Of a stretch of DNA of 64,000 nucleotides, positions 52,010 to 64,000 are shown in pieces. Within the stretch, counting starts at the first letter, position 1, and each line of letters opens with the position of its first letter. The stretch is taken from the NCBI GenBank assembly GCA_963978895.1, contig OZ022241.1, positions 16,054,841-16,118,840 on the forward strand, given 5' to 3'. Under the pieces are notes generated by a model. That model did no database searches and was not told the DNA's origin. It worked only from the letters and a program-made list of their open reading frames with translations. The position numbers were made by a program, and so were the translations under genes. This stretch comes from Erpobdella octoculata (lineage: Eukaryota; Annelida; Clitellata; Hirudinida; Erpobdellidae).

Positions 52010-52560
52010 ACATCTGATTAAATTTGTACAATTTACTCGCTAGGCAAACACACACATTGGCATGATAAATTCCAAGTTGATGGGTTTTTATAGGGAAAAT
52101 TCAAAGTTGTGGCATGTCAATAAATTTTACATATTTGGGTAGATAATTCAAAAACAAATCAATATGTACATATCTCATCAAAATGCCACAAAAAATAACA
52201 GTAAAAACTGTTTGAAAAAATCAGTTGCAAATTCTTCAAAAATTTTACATAGAAAATTCGAAGTTGTGGCATCTTAATAAAATTTACATATATGGCTAGA
52301 TAATTAAAAAACAAATCAATGCATGCAAGTCTCATCAAAAGGCCTCAAAAGGAAAAACTGTTCTATGAAATCAGTTTCTAACTTTCATGCATTTTACAGA
52401 GAAAATTCAAAGTTGTGGCATCTGAATAAAATGTACTTATTTCTTTGAGATCTACCTCCATGCCAAATTTCATTGAAATTGGTCCAGTGGTTTGGATTTG
52501 TATAGTTGTATATAGAGGGTAATGTATTTTGGTGTGAAAACAAAATTTTTTGACCCGGTT
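52010..52560. repeat. Three tandem units of about 150-180 bp, Helitron-like
   Basis: AAAATTCAAAGTTGTGGCAT, TACATATTTGGGTAGATAATT and CAAATCAATATGTACA recur three times. The block ends CCAAATTTCATTGAAATTGG and a TATATAGAG run, a pattern seen at Helitron 5' regions read backwards. Ends are not defined. Confidence 0.5.
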
Positions 52561-52651
52561 TTTTTCCATTTTATGTGGATTTTGTTTATGCAGTTACGTA
52601 GTGCGCCTTAATAATGGAGTAATTGTTCTGTGAAATGCGTTGGCCATATTG

Positions 52652-53805
52652 CAGAGATGTAGTACTTGGTACTCGTACTCGTACTCGAGTACAACTCGAG
52701 TACCGTTTTCAAGTACTCGTACTCGTACTTGTACTCGGAACCTTGGTACTCGTACTTGTACTCGTACTCGTTATTCCACTCAGTACTCGTACTCGTACTC
52801 GTACTCGTTATTCCACTAAGTACTCGTACTCGTACTCGCATATCCGACACCTTCTCTAAAAAAAGTTTGCTTGTTTACTAAACAGTTGTTTGGGATAATA
52901 TTTCGTTTATACTTGCTGAACTCTAGTATAACATATATTTTATATCTAGGTACCAATTTTTAATAATAGTTTTCTTTGTTATTTCTGCTTAAGTATCATT
53001 ATTCTTCTAATCACTTATTAACAGTCATCAAAGTTTCCATAATTTAGAATTTGAATTTCTTGTACCCACTGTTGTTAAAAGAGATTTCTAAATAATTCCA
53101 TATCACATTCGTTTATATTTGCACTTTGCAGTCACAATTTTGCATTTTTTAAATTTGGTTGTGTTTTTTCAGAGCTGGTTAAATTCTTTGTTGAATCAAC
53201 TAATTCTCTCTTTGGCATCATTACTCAGTCACCTGCTGTTACGTTGGTGCCGCCATCTGGGTCACCCCCACCAGCCAAAAAGTCAAAGTTGTTTCACAAG
53301 TATTCATCGGCGTTAGATGACACCTGCCTTGATGTCGATGCACAGTTGACCAGATATCTTGAGATGAGGATCACTGGTGATGTGGATGATGCACTAACGT
53401 TTTGGCAGAATCATTCCAGTGACCTTGACAAACTGTATCACCCAGCACTTTGTGCCTTAAGTATTCCAGCTTCAAGTTCACCAGTAGAACGTGTGTTCAG
53501 CCACGGCGGAATAATTTTAAGACCCCATAGGGCTAAGATGTCGGAATATAAACTATCGTCGCTAATTTTTCTTAAATGTAATAGTTTTTTGATGTAGAAT
53601 AAACTATTATTTTGTTGTACTCGAAAAGTACTCGCTAAAAATTTCTTGTACTCGTACTCGTACTTGTACTCGAGACCTCAGTACTCGTACTCGTACTCGT
53701 ACTCGATAACTTAATACCATGGTACTCGTACTCGTACTCGTACTCGACACCATGGTACTCGTACTCGTACTTGTACTCGGACCATAAGTACTCGCAACAT
53801 CTCTG
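52652..53805 (+). mobile_element. hAT transposon with (TACTCG)n ends
   Basis: TIR CAGAGATGT at 52652 and its inverse ACATCTCTG at 53805 are flanked by the exact duplication CCATATTG (52644-52651 and 53806-53813). Both subterminal regions are arrays of GTACTCGTACTCG. The interior encodes only the transposase C-terminus, so this is an internally deleted copy. Confidence 0.92.
53244..53597 (+). pseudogene. hAT transposase dimerisation domain
   Basis: LYHPALCALSIPASSSPVER and VFSHGGIILRPHRAKMS and LIFL form the hAT-C motif of the ZBED-type transposases. The BED finger and RNase H catalytic core are absent. The remnant frame is open to its natural stop. Confidence 0.85.
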
Positions 53806-53813
53806 CCATATTG

Positions 53814-54052
53814 TAATAAAATGATAAATGAAGAACTGTTTTTCTGTCCAGTTTTAAGAAGGAATTTTAGAAAAACGGAAAGAAGTTTTGCAAAACTTGT
53901 TTGCATTAAACTTGTAACATTGACTTTTGGTTTGCATTTAATGAGCCAAAGAAAAATTGGGAACCAACAAAGAATTGAAAACATTCCACAAAGACACACT
54001 GTTATCGATTTTCTTTGTTTTTTTTATTTTTTATTGATATCTTTCATTTCAG
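53814..54052. other. Upstream region or intron 1 of TBCCD1
   Basis: No segment encodes the expected TBCCD1 N-terminus (Trp and Pro-rich, about 35-40 residues). It ends in a pyrimidine tract and CAG, the acceptor of the first recognised exon. Confidence 0.5.
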
Positions 54053-57000
54053 AACATAAAGAAAATTATTCCATATATAAGAGCAAAGGACAAGTTGAAC
54101 TATCCAAGGCTAAGGTGAAGTTTTTAATTATATTGTTTGTAAGATAATATTTTGAATAAAAATTTTTTAATACATTTTCAAATGCAAATTTTTCAGTTAT
54201 TCGGTATGGAAGCACATTGCTTGCAACAAGCTTATGCACAGCGAAGAAATGGCTTGGATGTTAGTTTTTTACTTGAGAATCTACATTCTGTCTCGTTACA
54301 TCTTGATTGTTTCGTTTTGTTTTGTTTTAATATCTCTTTATATTTTTTTATTATTTTAGTTTAGAAAGGAAGATAATATCATAAATTGACAGTTCTTTTA
54401 GATTTGTCTAAAGCATAACCTGATAGGTTATATTGTAAAGCTGCACAAACTAGCATAGTCCTGTTTAGCATTTGAATAATATATTATGGACATTAATTTT
54501 GAATAAAAGGTAAATTAGTAAAAATTATTAACTATTTTTTTTATCTACACAGATACTTCTGGATGTTTGACTTACTGCTAGATAAATCACCTGAGCAAAG
54601 ACTTTTACATTGGGATTCGCCCATCCACGAGGCTAGCAGTCCTGAAGCTCTGGGTTTCTATTAATTTATCTTTTATTTTTAAAAGTTTGATTTAATAGTT
54701 TTTTCTCTTTCTCTCTAATTCTAACTGCAACTCAAACAAGGCCTAATTTTTTTTATTTCATTCGCATGTTATAATTTTTCTCAACAGTTGATCACACTTT
54801 CTACAATATTTAATATTAAGTAAATTATTAAATATTTAATATTAAATATTTAATATTAAATAAATTATTTATAATAATTTATTTAATATTAAACAACTAG
54901 AGGTTTGCCTGTTCCGTGGATGGCTGTTTTAACATTTTTAGCATATATTGAATTAATTAAAGTTATTTAAAGATTTATTTATTTATATAATATTTATTAG
55001 ATTAATTTGCCATAGATACTGTAGTGTCTCGCACAAAACATCTTACATAGAGTCATGCTGGGCTATTAAGTCAAATGAAGGAGCAAATAATATTTTTTCG
55101 ATAGGAAAAATGATGGAGTAGAATATTACTAATTATGATTTTTGAATTAATTTAAGCCATTTAAATATTTTGTTATTTATTTATTTATTTAACTTATTTA
55201 TTTGTCATAGATACCAAAAAGTCTTGCTGGGCTATTATATTATAATATTATATTAATTTAGGTTAAATAGAATTTGACCTTTTAAATTTTGACATTAGAT
55301 TAATTTGTTTTTCATTTCGGCGCTGTTTGCCCCGTGCTCTGAGAAAATTTATTTTTAGAGAGCACGTTAATAGCTTAATAATAATAATAATAATATATAG
55401 TGAAAGTAATTATTTCAGAGTACACGAAAGGACATCTCACAGTGCCTGCTTTGGCATTCACCCTGTTCTTATTCATACAACATCTTCACAAAATTTCTCT
55501 CAAAGCATCCTTGGTCACTGGCAGTGATGAGTTAGTAAATGAATCATTTCTAATAATGATCACTAGAGGTCATTTATTGCACTGTTTTAAGATTAAAATT
55601 GTGTTAAATTGTATAAGTGTGGGGGGCTTTATTTTATGCGTGTGAAGTTAGCCTTGAGGCTGGCAGTGCTAATAAAAAAAAATAATAAATTGCATTGTCA
55701 AATCGTCGTTTTTGGTTTATAACTTTTTTATTTGTTGAACCGAAGAAAACCCAAATATACCATTCGATTCCATTACACCCCATGCTTTAATGTTCAAAAT
55801 ATATTTAGAATTTTTTAAGCAATTTATGAAACCTGTGTTTTTAATTTTTTCAAATTATTACTATTATAACAAGGCTGTCCTTATAGTTGTGTTTTTTTCA
55901 TAGTGATATGATCTCTGGAGAGAATATATTATCCTTAATTTATTATTTCAGGTGGCCATCTCGTACCAAATCACCTGATATTGAAGGTAGACTTAATGCT
56001 TCTGGCTACAAGGTTAATATGTTTGAACTGTTTCTTTATAGTTCTGCAACTGGTTTTTAATTTATGACATTTCGGGTGTGCTTGTAGTCATTTAGTTTTT
56101 AGTGATGTTTTGTGGTTGATTTTAATAAACAGTGATCGTATAAAAACGACTAACACAACGTTGAATGTTATCAAACTTTAAAGAACACCCACTGTATATT
56201 GTTTTTTTTTATTTGTATTGAATAAGAATCTTAACTTTTCAAGGGATCCGATGAAAATTCCCACATAACGTTTGTACTGAATAATTTAAACGATATTCTT
56301 GAACTTCTTCTGGTTGCCGACACTGATGATGGTGAGACTTGAATATTACAGCAGAATTTAGGTTTACTGAATAATCAAATTTGTATGCAATTTCTTTAGT
56401 AATATTTACAAATTATCAATTAATTAATTAATTTAATTATTTGATTGATACAGATGATGATCCAAGAGACAAAGATATATCAATTTCTTCAAGTGCCTTA
56501 GAAGCTCTTGAGTTCTTCATTGTTGGGTCAGTCAACAAGGCCAAGTGAGTATTTATTGGGCTGATTTGTTGTTAAAAAACTTTTTCGTTTATTTTGTTTT
56601 CATAGTTTTTCATTAGAAATCATTTAAAAACTTAGTTTTAGATGAAAATTTCAATTTTTTGCTTGATTAACATTTCCAACTAGAGACATCAAGCCATTGA
56701 GAGAACTTGCTATTCTTCAGGCAGATATTACAGGTTATTCTAAGGTGAATTGCTGGCATTTCTTTTTATTCAATTAATGTAGTTATTTTTTTAAATTCTA
56801 TTTTTCATTCCTCAGGAGACTTCAAGTTTTTCATTTAGAAGCCTTCAAACGTGGCTTCGGTCAAACCTGACTCAGAACCCGTACGGCGTTTCATCATGTA
56901 TATCTCAAGGGAGGAATCTCTGCTGGCCTTTACAAGGTTAAGCCATATTTTTATTTTATGTGGTTCTGTTTGGTGTGTGTGTGTAAGTCAGATGTGTGAA

Positions 57001-59652
57001 AAAAGTTAAAGTAGCATTATAAATATTTGTTAGATTCTGTCTAACTGTCATTGTTAGACATGGAAGACTAAGTAATTTGCAGAAGGATATAATTAATATG
57101 ATTGATGATGATGATGATGCAGGAGAATCAAGAGAGAAATGGAGTGAAAAGAAAAAGGGTAACATACTAACTAATGCTACATTTGTTCCTAAGGATCATA
57201 TAAAAGGGTACAATTATTTATTGTTGCTGTTTTTATTTTTTTAAATTATTATTTATTTTACATGCTTTTATTAACTTCACTTGTCCGGATGTTCATGGGA
57301 TGTACGTGAATGTTTGAAGATCGGTAGATCATTATAAAATTCACTCGTTTAAAAAAATTTATAGTTCAGTTAAACAAAAATAAAATTTAAAAAGCGAAAA
57401 TTATTAAAATAAATAAATTACTAACGATAAGGACAACAAAAACTTTCATCATCATGGTAACTATAAACATTTTTTGTTTACTATTCATCGGGATAATATT
57501 TTTATGATATAATGTTGCTATGAAATTTTTTAGCTATCTTAAAAACATGTTTTTAATGTTTAAAATTTTTAAATTACCTTTACTTGTTTGTATTTGCTTG
57601 CATTTGCATTCAGAAATATTATTAGAACTTCAATTTGTAATAGCTGGTTAAGTTGTCTAAGTATTTATTCTAACAATTTATTAGCAAATTATTTATATTT
57701 AACTAGTTCAAGTATTTATTCTAACAATTTATCAGCAAATTATTTATATTTAACTAGTTCAAGTATTTATTCTTACAATTTATTAGCAAATTATTTACAG
57801 TTTAAGTTTAAATATTTATTCTTACAATTTATTAGAAAATTATTAATTCAGTTATTCTAATAAATTTCAGAAATAAACTCATCGTTTTATCACAAGTGTG
57901 CAAAATGACGATTGCAAGGGTGAGTTTCATTTGAAAGTTTTTATATAATCATTTCTGTTTTTTGAAGCATGTGTCTTTTTTGAAGATTTTCTATTTTATA
58001 ACTAGTTTTAATCGCTAAACATTTATGCAATTTTATTTACAAAAAGAGTTCAGGCACCCTTGAAGGTTCAACCATAAAGATTTACAGATGCAATGACTCT
58101 TTCATCTTTCTTTTATCTCCAATGAGGTGTTTATAATTGTTATTTGGTTATCGACATCATTTGCAACCAATATTTATTCTTATTCTTGTTCAATTTTTAA
58201 AGATGTTAGTAATTTATGTTTATAATTGTTATTTGGTTATCGTCATCATCGTGTTAATGTTTATTCTTTTTCGATATTTAAACATGCTGGTAATTTGATT
58301 CAGTTTTTTTGATTGCGACTTGAATTTTCTCTTAATTTCTGTGACTTGTTCACCTAGAGGCAAGGACAGATACTTCTTATATTGATCAGTATTTTTACAA
58401 TAATTCACTTACCTTCCCATTTACCACTGCAGATCTGTGAGCATTGACAAATGCCAAAGAAGTACTATTGTTTTGGGTGCAGTTGAAACATCTATCGATA
58501 TCACCAAATCGGAACAGGTCACAGTTATTGGGGCTGCCAGGAGATTCACTGCTCAGTTAGTTTAAGATGTAGTTGTTATTCAATTATTATCAATTGAATA
58601 ATCACCCTATTTGTTGTACTCATAGTACTTATATCATATAAATTATGTGCAATTATTATTTGTGAATTTAGAGTAATAATATTTTACTCAAACAGGGGAT
58701 GTAAGTCATGCAACATCCACGTAATGACACCCAACAATCCTCTTCTCTTCAGCAACAACAGCCATCTTGTTTTTGGACCTTACCACACTTTTTATCCCAA
58801 ATTGGAAGAGCACATGTACTCAGTAGGACTGGCACCAGTTACAAACTTGTGGGACACACCTATAATTCTTGGTGAGAAATATTTTGAGTTTTGATATAGG
58901 TACATGTGAAAAAATAAATGGTGATGTTTTCATTGTTGCATGCTGGAAATCATTCAGGTGCTGGAAATGCTGGTGATGAGAAGATCTACGAACTTCAAAA
59001 ACCAAATGATTTTTATCCTTTCAGCATTCCATTTGAGATGGAAGGCAAGACAGATGTATGTTGAATATTATATTTATTATTTTCAGACTTTTATTATGTA
59101 AGTAAACTTACAAGTTCATCTGTAGCAGTTGCTGTCCTTAAGTAACATTAATTAGTTGTCTACAAAAATGTAGCAGCTCCTACCTAGTGCAATATTAATC
59201 AATGTCTTAGTTAAATTTAGCCAATAAGTGTTTTTTTAAAGAAATTTTTCAGGTTGAATTTAATTTTCCTATTATAATTATTCAAGAGAATTCCGACTGG
59301 GTTGCCTGCACGCTACCAACGTTCACTAACTCACAGGCAGAGAAAAGTAGAAGATTGGCAGAAATGTCTTCAAGATTCTTCGCTTAGTTCGGAACAAAAG
59401 AAATTGCTTCATCAATCCGTTCAGACCAAATTTCATGTAATATGACTTTTTATCATTAAATTATTTATTAATTCTTTAAATTTCTTTTTAAGTGGATGTG
59501 ATTAAATGTGTAATGTATTTTTATTTGAATATGATTAAATGTGTAATATATTTTTATTTCAGGAATATCTACAAGCTTCAGGCAATGCCAAGTTTCTTGA
59601 AAGTCTGGCAATTTCAAAATCTAAAAAGTCGAACATTGAGTCTACTGACTGA
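54053..59652 (+). CDS. TBCCD1: TBCC domain-containing protein 1
   Basis: Seventeen exons with GT-AG junctions and matching phases join to 1611 nt (536 aa plus stop): 54053-54114, 54197-54259, 54553-54653, 55419-55530, 55952-56012, 56244-56331, 56454-56544, 56684-56744, 56816-56936, 57123-57207, 57871-57919, 58047-58126, 58433-58555, 58696-58871, 58958-59055, 59287-59436 and 59563-59652. The protein aligns along its length with TBCCD1 (human 557 aa). Landmarks are SYSVWKHIAC, FIQHLHKISLKASL, ETSSFSFRSLQTWLRS and the C-CAP/TBCC beta-helix (IKIYRCNDSFIFLLSPMRS, IDKCQRSTIVLGAVE, FGPYHTFYPKLEEHM). The end is TKFHEYLQASGNAKFLESL. TBCCD1 positions the centrosome and Golgi and, from family knowledge, lacks the tubulin-GAP arginine of TBCC. 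The first coding exon (about 35-40 residues) was not found and may lie beyond the hAT insertion. AATAAA at 59878 is a likely poly-A signal. Confidence 0.92.
57656..57845. repeat. About 50-bp tandem repeat in TBCCD1 intron 10
   Basis: About three and a half units of AAGTATTTATTCTAACAATT and TATTAGCAAATTATTTA. It lies shortly before the exon 11 acceptor. Confidence 0.85.
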
Positions 59653-59877
59653 CTTCAATGTCTTATCTAATGCCTTATTTAATTGTTTCAAAAGATTATT
59701 TTATTTACATATAATATTTTTACAAATCAATGACCAGCGTTGTTGTTATTGTCCATCATTCGAATCTCTTCACAAATGTTCACCATTTATTGGTTGTTGC
59801 AGCATCCTATTTACTCAATATGTTTTGTACGTTCGAGCCTGAATGTGTTTCTTGTAGCTAAAGTTAAATCTATGTAT

Positions 59878-59883
59878 AATAAA
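59878..59883 (+). terminator. Candidate polyadenylation signal of TBCCD1
   Basis: AATAAA 226 bases after the stop codon; the first clear canonical hexamer in this orientation. Confidence 0.5.
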
Positions 59884-60521
59884 ACTGACTGGTTGGGCAT
59901 TGATATTCTTTATGGCATATATTAATATACTATATATTGTTTCAGTTCCTAAATATCCTATAGGCGTCTTTTTCCCCGTGTTGGCAGTCACAATTTGATA
60001 GACTATTTTATTGATATCGCTAATTTTGTTAGCCTTTTTTACAACTTTTGACCAGGGCGATCCATCACCCAATCTTGGAAAGTTAATCATATTATGCAAG
60101 AGGACAACTGTCAGTGCACTAAGTAATCTTGTTAATGTATGGAGAAACAATGAGCATAAATATTTTATTGCAAATCCATCTTTAAAATATGAAAAGTTGA
60201 TCATTTTTGAAGAACTTTAGTAGTTCACATACCATGCAGATCAAAACACCTTAAAAATAACACAACCTAAATAGAACACATGAGATTTGTTTGTTAAAAA
60301 CACTTTAGGCAAGTTAACAACTCAATAACAAATTGTTAATACCTAGTTTTGAAATACATTTAAAAAAGACTAATTAAAAGCTCATAAAACATACGAAAAT
60401 GCTAACGAACGAATCAGTAACAACTTTTCCAAAAAGTTGATTTCATTTCAGCAATTTCAGAGAGAATGGACCGAAGAAGTCAGACAGGAATTATGTCCAA
60501 AGAGGAATGTTAATAACATAT

Positions 60522-60527
60522 TTTATT
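60522..60527 (-). terminator. Candidate polyadenylation signal of CAD
   Basis: TTTATT on plus is AATAAA on minus, 216 bases past the CAD stop codon. Confidence 0.45.
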
Positions 60528-60742
60528 TTCTATCACAAATTATAGTACTTTTTAAAGGAATAAAAATTTATAATTTTACATTTAATGGTGGTTTCGACAA
60601 ACACAAAAAATTGAACACAAATTCACTGCTTGAATATTCCTCAAAATCATGCAGATGAAGTATAATAATTAAAAGTTCATTTCTGATCAAGAGTTTAACT
60701 TGAAAAATCCATAACACAGAGACCGACATGTGAATGTTTGAA

Positions 60743-62848
<2,106 letters not shown>

Positions 62849-63390
62849 CTGTTAAATTAAAACATCATACGAGACCGATTACAATTTATGCAAAAATCCA
62901 ACCATTAAAATATATAAATTGAAAGAAATTTTAAAAACTAAAATTTCAGTCATGTTCTGCGAGGAACATTATTGAAGGTCGGTTAATGATCCAATTGGAA
63001 AATTGACAAAAATATGCTAATAGTTTATTATTTGAGTAAAATATAACTAATAATTGTTTATATTTAATTTACTATACATTTATGTTTTGTTGAGTGCAGA
63101 ACAGAGAGAAAACACTGAAAAAAATTGCATGGAAAAATGTAATTTAAGAGCCCTAAATTGGACCAGATCATATTCTACACAATTTCAGGATAAGCTTTAT
63201 AAGGCAGTAAGGTTTAATGTACAATAAATCTCACAATCAAAAATACCTTTTCAATGTGATTCAGAGAAAAAACCACCAGCCAACAATTAAATGCGACAAT
63301 TTTTTATGTTTTAATTACATTGAAGAATTAATGAGTTGAAATTTTGTTTAAATGCTCAAAACCAAATATAATACCTTAGATAATCATTTA

Positions 63391-63470
63391 TGAGTGTTAA
63401 TGCTAGTTTATTATTTATGAATGTTAATGCTAGTTTATTATTTATGAATGTTAATGCTAGTTTATTATTT
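63391..63470. repeat. 27-bp tandem triplicate
   Basis: Three copies of TGAATGTTAATGCTAGTTTA plus TTATTTA. Confidence 0.9.
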
Positions 63471-63477
63471 TCAAAAG

Positions 63478-63720
63478 AGAAAAATCGCTCAGGATTCAGA
63501 ATTGATTGATTTGAAACAAAAGGACATATTTGAACCTGCCCTGAGAAAACAGTTTTCTGACCAAGAACAGCATGATTCACTGTTGACAGGTGGTATGATA
63601 AAGACTTACATGCACATTCACAGGGTGTTGAAAGAGCTGCTAAATTGACACCTGAAGCTTGTAAGCTGTGTATGGAGAAGAAAGGCACAAGCGCATTCTC
63701 AATAAGGTATGGAGCCATCA
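63478..63720 (+). pseudogene. Unidentified protein-like fragment
   Basis: The plus frame reads QDSELIDLKQKDIFEPALRK, DSLLTGGMIKTYMHIH and, after a one-base shift, RAAKLTPEACKLCMEKKG. The amino-acid composition looks protein-like rather than random. I do not recognise the family. A frame shift and stop suggest a decayed or processed copy within the CAD intron. Confidence 0.3.
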
Positions 63721-64000
63721 GATGAAGCCACAATACATTTTGAAAGAAACATATAGGAAAGATTTTCAGACCTACTTATTTGACCAAAGCCCATGTTTCT
63801 ATGAAATAAAAATTTTTTTTGCTAATTTTTGTTTTGCTGTTTTTTGCCTTAACTTCTGGCAATTACCCAAAATAATGATTTTTTGTGATTTTCAAATTTA
63901 TTTCGGTTTCCACAAATGATGGTTGGAAATAAAAATATGAAATTTTGGAACAATCATTATCAACATAAATGGAAACTCCCACAACTTGTCCAAAGTTGAT

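Larger units (their letters stand above)
59653..60742. other. Convergent intergenic region
   Basis: Separates the 3' ends of TBCCD1 (+) and CAD (-) by 1.1 kb. Open frames here (for example the minus frame of 129 codons at 59815-60204) match nothing I recognise and lack splice or start context. Confidence 0.5.
62849..64000. other. CAD intron or flank, non-coding
   Basis: No further CAD exon was recognised up to the window edge. The stretch holds a 27-bp triplicate at 63391-63470 and a possible protein-derived fragment at 63478-63720. Confidence 0.5.

Noticed and set aside
53821..54147. 108-codon frame as first TBCCD1 exon
   Set aside because: It does not resemble the TBCCD1 N-terminus, crosses the exon at 54053 in the wrong frame and contains a clear splice acceptor.
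59815..60204. 129-codon minus-strand frame between TBCCD1 and CAD
   Set aside because: It is AT-rich with no recognisable motif or splice context and starts inside the TBCCD1 3' UTR.

Overview
The window is AT-rich animal nuclear DNA. Genes are split by short GT-AG introns. TBCCD1 and a CAD-type aspartate transcarbamylase are present. The repeats are Helitrons, hAT, pogo, Ty3/gypsy and LINE elements typical of metazoans. I cannot name the species; a non-insect invertebrate is a guess. Only about six kilobases is host coding sequence with introns; most of the rest is transposon-derived.

Layout. 1.8-4.0 kb (-): a three-exon gene joining BTB and BACK domains to a C-terminal jacalin-like lectin. 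4.5-10.2 kb: an (ATGT)n array, a G-rich MITE and a decayed Ty3/gypsy element carrying a SINE. 10.5-18.3 kb: a 66-bp perfect inverted repeat around (TA)n, then four Helitrons of one family, three of them head-to-tail and separated by long (TA)n runs. 18.6-27.6 kb: SINEs, hAT elements, and a tandem dimer of a second Helitron family with an 18-bp minisatellite. 30.3-32.1 kb (+): an intronless TRIM-like gene interrupted by one in-frame TGA. 32.5-40 kb: hAT-like MITEs, a P-like transposase remnant and two pogo-like elements, one of which is interrupted by a 1.2-kb MITE. 40.8-44.6 kb: a CR1/L2-like LINE 3' end split by a 2.9-kb TIR element that carries an apparently intact three-exon DUF4806 gene. 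45.2-48.1 kb: a 2.9-kb foldback element with 9-bp target duplications and another TIR element nested in one arm only. 48.5-53.8 kb: LINE fragments and two hAT elements.

54.0-62.9 kb is the gene-rich end. TBCCD1 (+) is read through 17 in-frame exons to its stop; its first exon was not found. It converges on CAD (-), whose last nine exons (linker plus the whole aspartate transcarbamylase domain) lie here and whose 5' part runs off the right edge. One CAD intron holds eight copies of a 21-bp repeat, each a duplicate of the real 3' splice site.

The host genes do not form an operon or pathway. TBCCD1 concerns centrosome and Golgi positioning, CAD makes pyrimidines, and the BTB-lectin and TRIM-like proteins look like adaptor or ubiquitin-ligase proteins. 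The most novel items are the BTB-BACK-jacalin architecture, the splice-acceptor array in CAD, the stop-interrupted TRIM gene, the DUF4806 cargo gene and the well-preserved nested-transposon stratigraphy.
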